Assembly: GCF_007747445.1 (NCBI RefSeq)
Contig: NZ_CP036425.1
Coordinates: 3,952,175-4,016,174, forward strand
Direction of reading: 5' to 3'
From: Poriferisphaera corsica
GTDB taxonomy: Bacteria; Planctomycetota; Phycisphaerae; Phycisphaerales; Phycisphaeraceae
DNA: 64,000 bases
Each line of letters starts with the position of its first letter. Position 1 is the first letter of the stretch. Below are positions 27,402-36,132 of this stretch, one piece after another. Position numbers and translations under genes: made by a program. The notes beneath the pieces are model-generated. The model worked only from the letters and a program-made list of their open reading frames with translations. It was not told the origin of the DNA and ran no database searches.

Positions 27402-27983
27402 ATGAGTAATCATTACAGCCAAAAGATTTTTCTTGTTAGACATGGCCAAACAGCGTGGTCATTATCTGGCAAGCATACGGGGCGTAGTAATATCCCACTA
27501 ACTGAGGCTGGCAAACGAAATGCGACAAAACTGCGACCAGTATTAGCACATCTCAATTTCGAAATGGCGTTGACTTCACCACTACAACGTGCACGTGAAA
27601 CGGCACATCTCGCTGGCTTTGACGAAGCAATTGAAGATCCCGATTTAATGGAATGGGACTATGGGCAGTACGAGGGGATCACGACTGCAGAAATACGTAA
27701 AACTGCGCCAAATTGGACGGTATTTACCCAGCCTTGTCCCGGTGGCGAAAGCGGCAGAAGTGTTGGCAAGCGCGTCGATCGTGTTATCGATCGTGTAAAA
27801 GGTTGCCGCGGAGATGCTATACTTTTTGCGCATGGGCATGTACTACGTGTACTGTGCGCGCGTTGGCTAGACATGAATCCAGCTCAAGGAATGCACTTTG
27901 TACTAGGAACTGGCAATCTCAATATTTTGGGGTATGAACATGAAACACCTGCCATTGAGGTTTGGAATGAACATATTCATTAG
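27402..27983 (+). CDS. Histidine phosphatase (phosphoglycerate mutase-like)
   Basis: The 193-residue protein has the catalytic LVRHGQTAW motif near residue 12, [22 protein letters not shown] and the second histidine in AHGHVLRVL. This is the branch-2 histidine phosphatase layout shared by cofactor-dependent phosphoglycerate mutase and many small-molecule phosphatases. The length is shorter than true GpmA (about 250), so a GpmB/CobC-like phosphatase is more likely than a glycolytic mutase. It is divergent from the aldolase and overlaps the stop codon of the convergent thpR gene by 4 bases. Confidence 0.88.
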   Translation: MSNHYSQKIFLVRHGQTAWSLSGKHTGRSNIPLTEAGKRNATKLRPVLAHLNFEMALTSPLQRARETAHLAGFDEAIEDPDLMEWDYGQYEGITTAEIRKTAPNWTVFTQPCPGGESGRSVGKRVDRVIDRVKGCRGDAILFAHGHVLRVLCARWLDMNPAQGMHFVLGTGNLNILGYEHETPAIEVWNEHIH

Positions 27984-28573
27984 GAACGATGTGGTGACAC
28001 CAACTCAATTTCATGTTTTGTCGTATAGAACGCGCCAGCACCTGTGAGCGAAGAAGCAATCAGTTCAATACGGTTTGCTTGCACTTCGCCAAGATCACGA
28101 TCACTAAATCGATGTATAATTTCTTCGACCTTTTTCTCCGCTTTGTGTTGATCTTTAATGCGAGCAAGTGTGAGATGAGGAACAACGTTCCGATCTAGCC
28201 GTTCGATTGATGGCGACATTTCTTCAAGCGCTGATGTGATCTTCTCTGAGACCTCTAAGATATAATGCTCTGACGCCTCGTCTAGCGTTAAAAAAACTAC
28301 ACGCGCGGGTTTACGCCTTGATGTAGGAAATCGTGATACCGATTCGAATTGCATACATCTTGATGGGAAACGATATTCATCATGCAACTCAGCAAGCGTA
28401 TCACCAATCGGTTCAATTAGTGCATTTGGCACTTCACCAATAAACCGTAATGTTAAGTGTAAATTTTCAAGCGAGGGCATTCTGACCATTAAATCTAAAG
28501 CTGCAAGACTGCTGTATACTTCTCGGGCTTCCGCAGATAATTCAATTGGTATTGCAATAAATAGACGTGTCAT
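27980..28573 (-). CDS. thpR: RNA 2',3'-cyclic phosphodiesterase
   Basis: The 197-residue protein belongs to the 2H phosphoesterase (LigT) group. The two catalytic motifs are HLTL in LENLHLTLRFIGEV and HLTL in VVPHLTLARIKD. The start MTRLFIAIPI is standard. Such enzymes hydrolyse 2',3'-cyclic phosphate ends of RNA to 2'-phosphates and can ligate tRNA halves in vitro. The cellular role is uncertain. It overlaps the convergent phosphatase gene by 4 bases. Confidence 0.92.
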   Translation of the reverse strand: MTRLFIAIPIELSAEAREVYSSLAALDLMVRMPSLENLHLTLRFIGEVPNALIEPIGDTLAELHDEYRFPSRCMQFESVSRFPTSRRKPARVVFLTLDEASEHYILEVSEKITSALEEMSPSIERLDRNVVPHLTLARIKDQHKAEKKVEEIIHRFSDRDLGEVQANRIELIASSLTGAGAFYTTKHEIELVSPHRS

Positions 28574-28676
28574 GATCTGTGGATTAATTTTATATTTTTA
28601 CGCTTAGTATGTATTGCGATCAATTTGTATATATCTATATACGACATCACTTATAGATCTTTATGTTCATCTCGTC

Positions 28677-28973
28677 TTATTTCTTGGTCATCTGCAGAAG
28701 CTCGAAATCAGCAATTTTCCCTTCGGATATCGCTCGCCAATGCTTGAGATGTGGCGTTTCCATATGAGCTTCCCAGAGAGGTTTACTTTCCCATGTTTCA
28801 TAAAAAAGAAACAGGTTTGGGTCTTCATCTGATTGATGTAAATCATAAAGCACACAACCAGGATCTTTACGTGATGGTTCAAGCAATGCAAAAAGCTCTG
28901 ATTCGAGCTCTTCACGAGATTCTGATTTGACAATGACCTTCGCAATGATTGTTAGTGGCGATGTACTCATCAC
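28677..28973 (-). CDS. ABM-domain protein, putative quinol monooxygenase
   Basis: The 98-residue protein has the dimeric alpha-beta barrel pattern of the antibiotic biosynthesis monooxygenase family: TIIAKVIVK, EELESELFALLEPSRKDPGC, YDLHQSDEDPNLFLFYETWES and LWEAHMETPHLKHW. Relatives such as YgiN act on quinols, others are heme-degrading or of unknown role. The substrate is not evident. A second ABM gene lies 230 bases upstream on the same strand, but the two share only the fold pattern. Confidence 0.88.
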   Translation of the reverse strand: MMSTSPLTIIAKVIVKSESREELESELFALLEPSRKDPGCVLYDLHQSDEDPNLFLFYETWESKPLWEAHMETPHLKHWRAISEGKIADFELLQMTKK

Positions 28974-29201
28974 AGACTCCTCAACATTTTACATAAACCT
29001 TCTAGCACAACATTTAACTATCATAACCACCTCCATTGTTAGTTGCGAAATACTATCGTTGCTTTACTTTTTGTAACTCCACATCTACATGCTTATCCTA
29101 TATGAATCTCATTTACCTAGTATAGGGGAAAGAGGAAAATAGAATCTCATAGAGCGATCAAGGGATTCATACCGCTTATCACATGAGCCCTAGATTTTCA
29201 T

Positions 29202-29522
29202 TCAAACAAACGTATCTGGTGTTTCTGAAGCTTCGATCAATTCTACTTTATCAACAATGTGGTTGATCGCATTTATGAACTCCGCTGTGTATTTCATATT
29301 CAAATGTTCTTCCCAAACTTTCGCAGACTCCCATTTGTGATAAATAATGAAACAAGTGGAGCACGTGTGGGATTGAAATAACTCGAAGTGAATACAACCA
29401 CTCTCTGTACGCGTTTGCTTCATGAATGCCTGGCAATGAAAAAGAAACGTCTCACCTGTACCGGGCTTTGTGGTGTAATGCGTAAAGCCAGTAATAACGT
29501 TTTTAGCTTCTTTCTTTTTCAT
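29202..29522 (-). CDS. ABM-domain protein
   Basis: The 106-residue protein shows the same ABM pattern: GFTHYTTKPGTGETFLFHCQAFMKQTRTESGC, HFELFQSHTCSTCFIIYHKWES and VWEEHLNMKYTAEF. It is Cys-rich for its size (four cysteines, three in HTCSTC and ESGC). Its start lies about 145 bases downstream, on the same strand, of the terminator-like hairpin at 29667-29705. Function is unknown. Confidence 0.82.
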   Translation of the reverse strand: MKKKEAKNVITGFTHYTTKPGTGETFLFHCQAFMKQTRTESGCIHFELFQSHTCSTCFIIYHKWESAKVWEEHLNMKYTAEFINAINHIVDKVELIEASETPDTFV

Positions 29523-30002
29523 AGGTACCCAATTTGTTAAGTGCGTAGATCGTAGTATTACTGAATCGTAGCGTGCAACAATAATGAATTGATAAACGGC
29601 AGCTTTATGGGTATCGGTTGAGCTAAATGGACGTGATCAAAAACTATTTATGACAAGTCGACCTATAAAAAACCATGCCACCGGTAGGGAGTCCGTATGG
29701 CATGGCGGAGGAGAAAGATCATATTTAGATGCCCAAATATCTAGGCATATCTGCAAAGCAGGATTGCATGACACTCTATTTTACGCGTTGCAATCGCAGC
29801 AAGTTCGCAGGAAACGGTATCAACTTAGTCATATTTTAACCAAAAATTACCTATTTTAAACAATCGATTCTGGGAAAGATCGACAAAAATGGGCAGTTTT
29901 TGTTAACACCGCCATAGGCAACCCAGTAATGACATTTATATGACATTACGAAGACAAACGGGGGTATACCGCATAATTACCACAAATGGGCAAGAGGAAT
30001 GA
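29523..30002. other. Intergenic region with a minus-strand terminator hairpin
   Basis: AT-rich DNA. A 69-codon plus-strand frame at 29650 is not credible because it runs through the terminator hairpin. No repeat was seen. Confidence 0.5.
29667..29705 (-). terminator. Terminator-like hairpin with an ACGGA loop
   Basis: Perfect arms CCATGCCA (29673-29680) and TGGCATGG (29698-29705) enclose a 17-base loop. On the minus strand it is followed by six T, and the loop contains UACGGAC. It may end read-through transcription from the 30 kb RNA. Confidence 0.65.
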
Positions 30003-30390
30003 TAAAAAAAATCAGCGAAGGGCCAGAGCCGTAGGGCAACGTGCCAGAGAAGATGACTGAATGCTAGAAGGCACCCGATCACTGATGCGACTGGCTTGAC
30101 ACACTAGAGTCCTTCGTCCGTGAAGCGACCGTTAGGCTGCCTGCGTTGAGGTTCCTGGGTTCTGGTGAAGAATCCGTTCCACCTTCGCTGAGCAATTCCA
30201 TAGCAGATAGAGCGTCCGATCTCTGTCTGCAGTTATTTCGTGCTACCTAGCGAAATCCGTTTTCGCAGGGGAGCTATATCGCTGTGGAGCGGTCCTTGCT
30301 CTACAGATGAAATAGGTCGCCTCGTCCGTGAGGCTCATGAATCGATAGATTGGAGATTGAAATGAATTGTCGGGATGCTGTCATCACGCC
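30003..30390 (-). ncRNA. Candidate CsrA/RsmA-sequestering RNA (CsrB/RsmZ-like)
   Basis: On the minus strand six hairpins follow one another, each with GGA in the loop: 30334-30319 (loop ACGGAC), 30303-30285 (AAGGACC), 30266-30250 (ACGGA), 30230-30203 (AUCGGACG, 10-pair stem), 30183-30164 (CGGA) and 30125-30112 (ACGGAC). Ten GGA triplets lie between 30327 and 30110. The 3' end is a U8 run (30011-30004); a 10-base stretch just before it (30012-30021) can pair perfectly with 30182-30191. ANGGA in apical loops is the recognition element of CsrA, and arrays of them define CsrB/RsmZ-type RNAs. It may be made with mraZ or from a promoter inside mraZ. No csrA gene is in the window. Confidence 0.6.
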
Positions 30391-30870
30391 CTAGCGACGC
30401 ATCATGCGTCTTGGGTTGGTGAGCAACGCAGGGTTCTGAGCAAGCCTTTCTTCAAGGCGTTTGAGCCATGCTTCACGACTGTGTACTTCGAGGTGATCCT
30501 TCACGCCGAGGAGTACGATGTCTGAAGGCAAGTTAGCTCGCTTGATCAGCGACTCTGGAAGCCTGACACGTCCCTGTTTGTCGATTTCCACACGGGTTGC
30601 AAGAGAAAAGAGAATACGTTCGTATTCGAGCAATTGATCCGCGTCGAGTTCTGAATCGTCGAGCTGTTGAGCTCGTTTTTCAAAATCCGACTCTGTGTAG
30701 ATGCTAAGTGATCCGCCTTCCGGGTCTAACTCGCCTGGTATGACGAATAGAGCGATAGCGTCGCCTTCTCCTGCGCCAGCGGCCCGTTGTATCTGGGCTC
30801 GGATTGGTGCTGGAATTGCAAGGCGATTTTTTGCATCAATTGAGTGCTCGTAGGTGCCGGTGAAAACCAA
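30391..30870 (-). CDS. mraZ: Transcriptional regulator MraZ (outside a dcw cluster)
   Basis: The 159-residue protein has two AbrB-like SpoVT folds: TGTYEHSIDAKNRLAIP at the N-terminus and VEIDKQGRVRLPESL in the middle. MraZ forms a ring and binds TGGGN repeats upstream of its own operon. The start is TTG at 30870, fixed by the conserved opening. mraZ normally heads the division and cell-wall cluster and is followed by rsmH; here a non-coding RNA region follows. An insertion (residues 30-60) is longer than in E. coli MraZ. Confidence 0.93.
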   Translation of the reverse strand: MVFTGTYEHSIDAKNRLAIPAPIRAQIQRAAGAGEGDAIALFVIPGELDPEGGSLSIYTESDFEKRAQQLDDSELDADQLLEYERILFSLATRVEIDKQGRVRLPESLIKRANLPSDIVLLGVKDHLEVHSREAWLKRLEERLAQNPALLTNPRRMMRR

Positions 30871-31409
30871 TATTTCAATCTTTCACACACAAAGGTGATA
30901 CGTGGGATATTACCCCACTACTCCCCACTCAGCAACACTTTTTCCCCCCAAACCCCCATTTTTTCTCAAGTTACGGAAGTAACCTTACCGATTGACCACC
31001 GTTCAATTAGTTGCGACACTCATGCCTTTCGATATAAATGCTGATATATCTTGATTTAACTTTATCCAGACACTTACTAAGTGCTCATACCTATATCAGT
31101 GGCCCACATATTCTCGGACTATGTATTTTCGATTAATGCATGGCATCACAAAGAAATGTAAATAGATGAAGTGGATAACCTGTCGGTTACTGGACCTTTG
31201 CATCGCTAAGCTGACATTGTCTAGGCAACGGATCTAAACCAGGCAAGTTAACTGAACTACATGTTCGTTTTTTATCAGATACAAATTGCCAGATGATAAA
31301 AGTTAAATGGACCAACATAACAATTGGGTCGATAACTGAATAGATTGAGGATACCAAGGCTGTAAGTCTCACCGCACAGGACGACAAGGGAAGAGGATCG
31401 CAGGAGTTG
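30871..31409. other. Divergent regulatory region between mraZ and the GGDEF gene
   Basis: It contains the MraZ-box-like repeats (30913-30958) near mraZ. The rest, up to the GGDEF start, is AT-rich without a recognised gene. Confidence 0.55.
30913..30958 (-). promoter_or_regulatory. MraZ-box-like TGGGG direct repeats
   Basis: Read on the minus strand, TGGGG occurs at 30917-30913 and 30927-30923, exactly 10 bases apart as in known MraZ operators. Two more TGGGG lie at 30950-30946 and 30958-30954, 8 bases apart. The sites are 43-88 bases upstream of the mraZ start, fitting autoregulation. Confidence 0.55.
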
Positions 31410-32414
31410 ATGAACCCAAAGATTCTAATCATTGAGGAAGAAGCACGCTTATTAGATCAGATGCGTGACGCACTCGAGCAACATTTTGGCTCGAGTTGTG
31501 TGCAATACTGCTGCAGTGTTTTTGAAGCCAAAGAACAGGATCTCCTTCACGTGGATCTTGTTCTCACAAGTATGGATTTGCCGGATGGCTCTGCACTTGA
31601 TGTCGTCGAAAATCTTCTTGTTAAACGAAACGATCTTCCTATCGTCGTCATGGCTGACGAAAGCATCATTGAGTTGGCCATACAAGCAATTAAACAGGGC
31701 GCTTACGATTGCATTATCCGTGGTGGCGATTGGCTAACAGGGCTACCATTCATTGTCGAAAAAAATCTCGCAGTCTACATCGTCAAGATGGAAAATGAAC
31801 AGTTACGAAAACGATTAGAGCGAACTCTCGATCAACTCCGTGTGAAAAATGAACAATTGGAGATGGTGGTTGAGAAACTAGAAGATATTGCAGCCACCGA
31901 TCCCTTAACGGGATTAGCGAACAGGCGTGCGTTTGCCAGAGCGCTAGGGCGTTACTTCGCTGCCTCAACGCGTGACGACACCGATCTTGCATGTATTATG
32001 ATTGATCTTGATGGATTTAAGGCGCTCAATGACACGCTGGGCCATCAGAATGGTGACAAGCTCTTACAACACACATCACGTGTTTTGCAGCAATTCCTAC
32101 GACGCTCCGACTTGGCCGGTCGATTCGGTGGTGATGAATTTGTTCTGCTTCTACCTAATACCAATCAACAACGAGCCATTCAGGTTGCAGAACGCATACA
32201 AGATGAATTCCGCAAAGAAATATCACGGCAAATCATGGATGAACATGATCAAATCAAGCTGTCCATGAGTATGGGTTTAGCGACTCTTCGTGTGTCAGAA
32301 GCAAAGTCCCCGCAAGCACTCATTGAATGTGCCGACAAAACACTCTATGCTGCAAAACGCTCAGGCAAAGATCAGTTACTCGTATATCAGCCGAAGCGTA
32401 CTGCGAAGGTATAA
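31410..32414 (+). CDS. GGDEF diguanylate cyclase with degenerate receiver domain
   Basis: 334 residues. Residues 1-120 form a receiver fold, but the phospho-acceptor position is Ser54 (VLTSMDLPDG) instead of Asp, and the conserved Lys is Arg104, so it probably cannot be phosphorylated. A coiled-coil linker (about 125-158) leads to a GGDEF domain with an intact active site at 240-244 and an inhibitory RxxD site (Arg231, Asp234) for c-di-GMP feedback. It should make c-di-GMP in the cytoplasm. ATG 31410 follows AGGAG closely. It is divergent from mraZ and the GGA-hairpin RNA. Confidence 0.92.
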   Translation: MNPKILIIEEEARLLDQMRDALEQHFGSSCVQYCCSVFEAKEQDLLHVDLVLTSMDLPDGSALDVVENLLVKRNDLPIVVMADESIIELAIQAIKQGAYDCIIRGGDWLTGLPFIVEKNLAVYIVKMENEQLRKRLERTLDQLRVKNEQLEMVVEKLEDIAATDPLTGLANRRAFARALGRYFAASTRDDTDLACIMIDLDGFKALNDTLGHQNGDKLLQHTSRVLQQFLRRSDLAGRFGGDEFVLLLPNTNQQRAIQVAERIQDEFRKEISRQIMDEHDQIKLSMSMGLATLRVSEAKSPQALIECADKTLYAAKRSGKDQLLVYQPKRTAKV

Positions 32415-32427
32415 CCATCAGATAAAG

Positions 32428-33462
32428 CTATTGCTGCATCGCTTCGGCATCTAATTCCGGTAATTTTTGCCAACCACCCAATGCTTCGACATTTCTACTT
32501 TTAGCCCAAAGAATCCCCACGATACCCACCGCAATCACAGGCACAGACAACCACTGACCGCGTGTTAAGCCGAATGCTTCATAACCAATCTGAACATCCG
32601 GGTTTCTATAAAATTCAGCCAAAATCCTAAATATTGCATAGAAAATAAAGAAGCTGAATGTCACAATACCTGGCTTACGTGGCTTGCGATAAATCACAAA
32701 CATAATGACAAACAGCGCCAGTCCTTCCAATAATGCTTGATAAATCTGTGAAGGATGACGCGTTGTAAGCAATGGCGCGATTGCATCAATAATGACTTGA
32801 TTGTGTTTTTGCGTCTGCTCAATAATACGATCCGGCGTCCAGTATTCCTGGATATAACCAAACTTTGTGGGCGATGGGAGCTTGGCAATTAGCGCTTCAT
32901 ATTTTTCTGGCTGCGAGTAATACCAATTGGTTATTTCCGTTGGAAATTTCACGCCTAATGCAAAATTAGGATCCTTCACAGCTCGGCCATACAACTCACC
33001 ATTAATAAAATTAGCAATACGCCCAAAAAAGATCCCGATCGGTCCAGACACAGCCAACAGATCTACTAAAAACAACAACGGTTGTTGATGCTTTCGGCCA
33101 TACCACCACGCACCAATAATCGCACCCACGATCCCTCCATGCGAAGCCATCCCTCCGTTATTGATCGCAAGCACCCCCCAATATGGAAACTCCTCCGTGA
33201 ACCCCCATAAACTACGATCATAAAAAATGCAGTATCCTAAACGCCCACCAATCATCATCCCAAGCGCAACAAAAACGATAAAATCCGTGACCGCCTCAGG
33301 CTTCATCGTTCCTTTGCCGACTTTACAGATGCGCCTGATTAATAGCCATGCTGCAAAAATTCCCGCCAGATAAGATAAGCCATACCAACGAATCGGATAC
33401 ACGAGGAATGGCGATATCTGGTGTACATACGGACTTGTTTGTGCGAGTAATATAGAGACCAT
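32428..33462 (-). CDS. lgt: Prolipoprotein diacylglyceryl transferase
   Basis: The 344-residue inner-membrane enzyme transfers diacylglycerol from phosphatidylglycerol to the lipobox cysteine of prolipoproteins. Family motifs are VYPIRWYGLSYLAG near the N-terminus, GGRLGYCIFYD, GGMASHGGIVGAI and the Lgt signature FFGRIANFINGELYGR; HPSQIYQALLEG is also conserved. Compared with E. coli Lgt (291 residues) there is an insertion of about 50 residues before HPSQ. It starts 27 bases after the rnr stop and is likely cotranscribed with it. Confidence 0.97.
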   Translation of the reverse strand: MVSILLAQTSPYVHQISPFLVYPIRWYGLSYLAGIFAAWLLIRRICKVGKGTMKPEAVTDFIVFVALGMMIGGRLGYCIFYDRSLWGFTEEFPYWGVLAINNGGMASHGGIVGAIIGAWWYGRKHQQPLLFLVDLLAVSGPIGIFFGRIANFINGELYGRAVKDPNFALGVKFPTEITNWYYSQPEKYEALIAKLPSPTKFGYIQEYWTPDRIIEQTQKHNQVIIDAIAPLLTTRHPSQIYQALLEGLALFVIMFVIYRKPRKPGIVTFSFFIFYAIFRILAEFYRNPDVQIGYEAFGLTRGQWLSVPVIAVGIVGILWAKSRNVEALGGWQKLPELDAEAMQQ

Positions 33463-33488
33463 ATCTAACCAACAATTTGTCTAGCGAA

Positions 33489-35891
33489 TTATCGACGACG
33501 AGCGGATCGTTTACGTGCTGCCTTAAGCTTGCTTTTCTGCTTTGCTGCATTTTTGGGCTTTACCCCGCGAGCCGACTTCTTTTTCGAACCTTGTTTGTGT
33601 GACTTGTCCGAACGTTTCGTTTTTTTATCAAACGCTTTTTGCTGCGTTTTTGAACTTTTGCGACCAGATTGTTGATCAACGATAACCAAATCCATTTGCC
33701 TTCGCGAAAGGTCCACGTTCGCAATGCGAATGACAAATTGATCACCAATCGTTATTGATTTACCTGATCGTTGAGCAACCAGCGCCCCAGTATTTGCATT
33801 CAGCTTCCACCGTTCGCCTGCAGGCGGCAATTCATTCACATGGACAAACCCATCAATCACAAACTTATCAACCTGCACGTAAATGCCCGATGAAGTCACA
33901 CCTGTAACCGTACCGCTAAAATCTTCGCCCAGATGTTCCGCAAGCAATTCAAGAATCAAATATGAACGCAACTCACGTTCCGCTGTTTCCGAGTTTCGCT
34001 CCGTATGTGAACAACCTCGAGAGATCTCATGCATCTGCTCTTCGTCTGGTACGCGTGCGTCCTCTACCACCTTCTTCGCGATCTTCTTCTTGTTACGTGA
34101 ATTGATTGCCTTTCCATCAGCCGCATCAATCACTGCATCAATCCCGCGATGCACCACAAAATCCGGATACCGCCTAATTGGCGAAGTAAAGTGCGTGTAA
34201 TGCTCACTGGCAAGCGCAAAGTGCCCAATCATCGACGGTGAATACTCCGCCTTGTTGAGCGTTTTCAAGACCGCCATATGAACTGCCTGCTGTGCCGGCT
34301 TACCTCGCACCGATTCAAGCAATGCCTGCAAAGAATGTCGATCTGGCCGCTGCGGGATGTTATACCCTGAGACCCTAGCAAACGAGTGCAATTCACCCAA
34401 ATCATAAGTATCAGGATCAGGGTGCGTACGCCTGATCATCGGAATATTCAAGATGTCGAATAAGCGAGCCGCAGCCTCGTTGGCTTCGACCATAAACATC
34501 TCAATAATCGTATGGGTAAACGCGTCATCCTCAGGCTGCGCATCAACCACACGCCCCGAATCGTCAAACACCAGTTCAACATCCGGCAAACCCAGCACAA
34601 TCATCCCCTGCTTCATACGCCGACCACGAATCACCTTCGCCAATTCGTCCATCAGCTTCAGTGCAGTAATCAACTCTCTTGAATACTTAGGAGTGGATTT
34701 TGTATGCTTCATCGCCTCACGAACATCATCACCGATCAAGGCTTGCGCTTCGAGGTAGGTCAATCGCTTTGCAGAACAGATCACCGTTCTCGCAAACCGC
34801 TCTGACACTACCTGCCCCGTTTCGTCATACCGCAAAAAGCATGACTTCGCATATCGGTTCACACCTTCTTGAAGCGAACACACACCATTCGACAAAACCT
34901 CTGGCAGCATCGGAATCACTTTACGAGGCAAATAGGTCGAGTTCCCTCGCCTGATTGCTTCCTTATCCAACGCACCGCCCGATTTCACAAAATGAGCAAC
35001 ATCTGCAATATGCACACCTAATTCATAACAAGCCCCATCCTTCTGCACCTCATCAAACCGCGTGATTGAGATCGCATCATCGTAATCCTTCGCATCTGGT
35101 GGGTCGATTGTGCAGATAAACGTTTTCGTCAGATCTTCACGATCTTCAGGAATCGTATTATCAATCTTCTTCGATGCTAATCTGGCTTCCTCTAACACAT
35201 CGTTAGGAAATTTTTCTTCCAATCCAAACGCACGCATAATCGCCATCGTCTCAACGTTCGGCTCACCAGCCTCCCCTAAAACCTCGGTAATCACACCCTC
35301 CGGCAAATTGCCAAAATCGTCCGGGTAAGACACCAAATCGATCGCAACCTTCGAACCAACCTTCGCATTCTTAGCATGAGGATCTCGAATGATCACAGGC
35401 TCATGAAGCGATCGGCCATCAACATTCACCACATACATATTCCCACGCTTGGTAAGCGTACCGACATAACCACGAGCAGAACGCTCAAGGACTTCGATAA
35501 TTCGGCCAATATATGGCGACTTGCCCATCGTCGCACGACGTTTCTGCGAAATGACTTTCGCTCGAACGCGATCACCCGTCAGCGCATCTATACCATTACC
35601 CGGTGGGATAAATAAATCGCCATGAGCCGTCAGCGAGTCCGGCACAATAAAGCCAAACCCACGTTCGTGACGCCGGTAAACCCCAATCATCTCCTTACCC
35701 GGAGGTGGCAATGTCACAGCATCTGACGAGCCCAGTATGACCTGCCCCTCCGATAACAACTGCTCTGCCGCTTCGTAAAATGCGGTCTTCTCCTCTCCCT
35801 CAATATTGAGCTCTTCTGCTAACTCCCGCAGTGTCTGCGGCTCATACCTTCGATCTGAAATGTAATCTAATATGCGATTCTGATACATCAA
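33489..35891 (-). CDS. rnr: Ribonuclease R
   Basis: The 800-residue exoribonuclease degrades RNA from the 3' end, including structured RNA, in the cytoplasm. Domain order: N-terminal winged helix (about 1-65), cold-shock domains (about 65-220), the RNB catalytic domain with CTIDPPDAKDYDDAIS carrying the metal-binding aspartates, the FTSPIRRYPDFVVHR motif, an S1 domain (about 665-745) and a Lys/Arg-rich tail of about 50 residues. The tail is typical of RNase R and helps unwind RNA. It is likely the first gene of an rnr-lgt operon. Confidence 0.96.
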   Translation of the reverse strand: MMYQNRILDYISDRRYEPQTLRELAEELNIEGEEKTAFYEAAEQLLSEGQVILGSSDAVTLPPPGKEMIGVYRRHERGFGFIVPDSLTAHGDLFIPPGNGIDALTGDRVRAKVISQKRRATMGKSPYIGRIIEVLERSARGYVGTLTKRGNMYVVNVDGRSLHEPVIIRDPHAKNAKVGSKVAIDLVSYPDDFGNLPEGVITEVLGEAGEPNVETMAIMRAFGLEEKFPNDVLEEARLASKKIDNTIPEDREDLTKTFICTIDPPDAKDYDDAISITRFDEVQKDGACYELGVHIADVAHFVKSGGALDKEAIRRGNSTYLPRKVIPMLPEVLSNGVCSLQEGVNRYAKSCFLRYDETGQVVSERFARTVICSAKRLTYLEAQALIGDDVREAMKHTKSTPKYSRELITALKLMDELAKVIRGRRMKQGMIVLGLPDVELVFDDSGRVVDAQPEDDAFTHTIIEMFMVEANEAAARLFDILNIPMIRRTHPDPDTYDLGELHSFARVSGYNIPQRPDRHSLQALLESVRGKPAQQAVHMAVLKTLNKAEYSPSMIGHFALASEHYTHFTSPIRRYPDFVVHRGIDAVIDAADGKAINSRNKKKIAKKVVEDARVPDEEQMHEISRGCSHTERNSETAERELRSYLILELLAEHLGEDFSGTVTGVTSSGIYVQVDKFVIDGFVHVNELPPAGERWKLNANTGALVAQRSGKSITIGDQFVIRIANVDLSRRQMDLVIVDQQSGRKSSKTQQKAFDKKTKRSDKSHKQGSKKKSARGVKPKNAAKQKSKLKAARKRSARRR

Positions 35892-36132
35892 TGTGGATGT
35901 TATCCCGTTATAGTATTTTGATAATACAAAGCTGAGTGTACGGGGTGGTGCGTCCGTCCAATCCCCTCAACCCTGTTTATCGGCTATCCACCCGCAACAT
36001 AATTCATATTGCAATAAACCCGCCGATGCGGATATTGTACGTTACGGATTGTTCCTGTGGTTCATTTTTCATGAACCCACAACAATCTCAGCAATAATAG
36101 TGTACCCGCTTACACAATGACAGGAGGTAATC

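Noticed and set aside
29650-29859. 69-residue plus-strand frame
   Set aside because: It runs through the terminator hairpin at 29667-29705 and has no ribosome site.
30313-30345. Hammerhead ribozyme core
   Set aside because: The loop GTCCGTGAGG recalls a common hammerhead stem II, but the CUGAUGA and GAAA core strands are absent on both strands.
30003-30390. RNase P RNA, tmRNA or 6S RNA for the region after mraZ
   Set aside because: The conserved RNase P element GAGGAAAGTCC, the tmRNA acceptor arm with a TTCGA loop and tag frame, and a 6S-type single bulged rod are not present; instead there are separate small hairpins.
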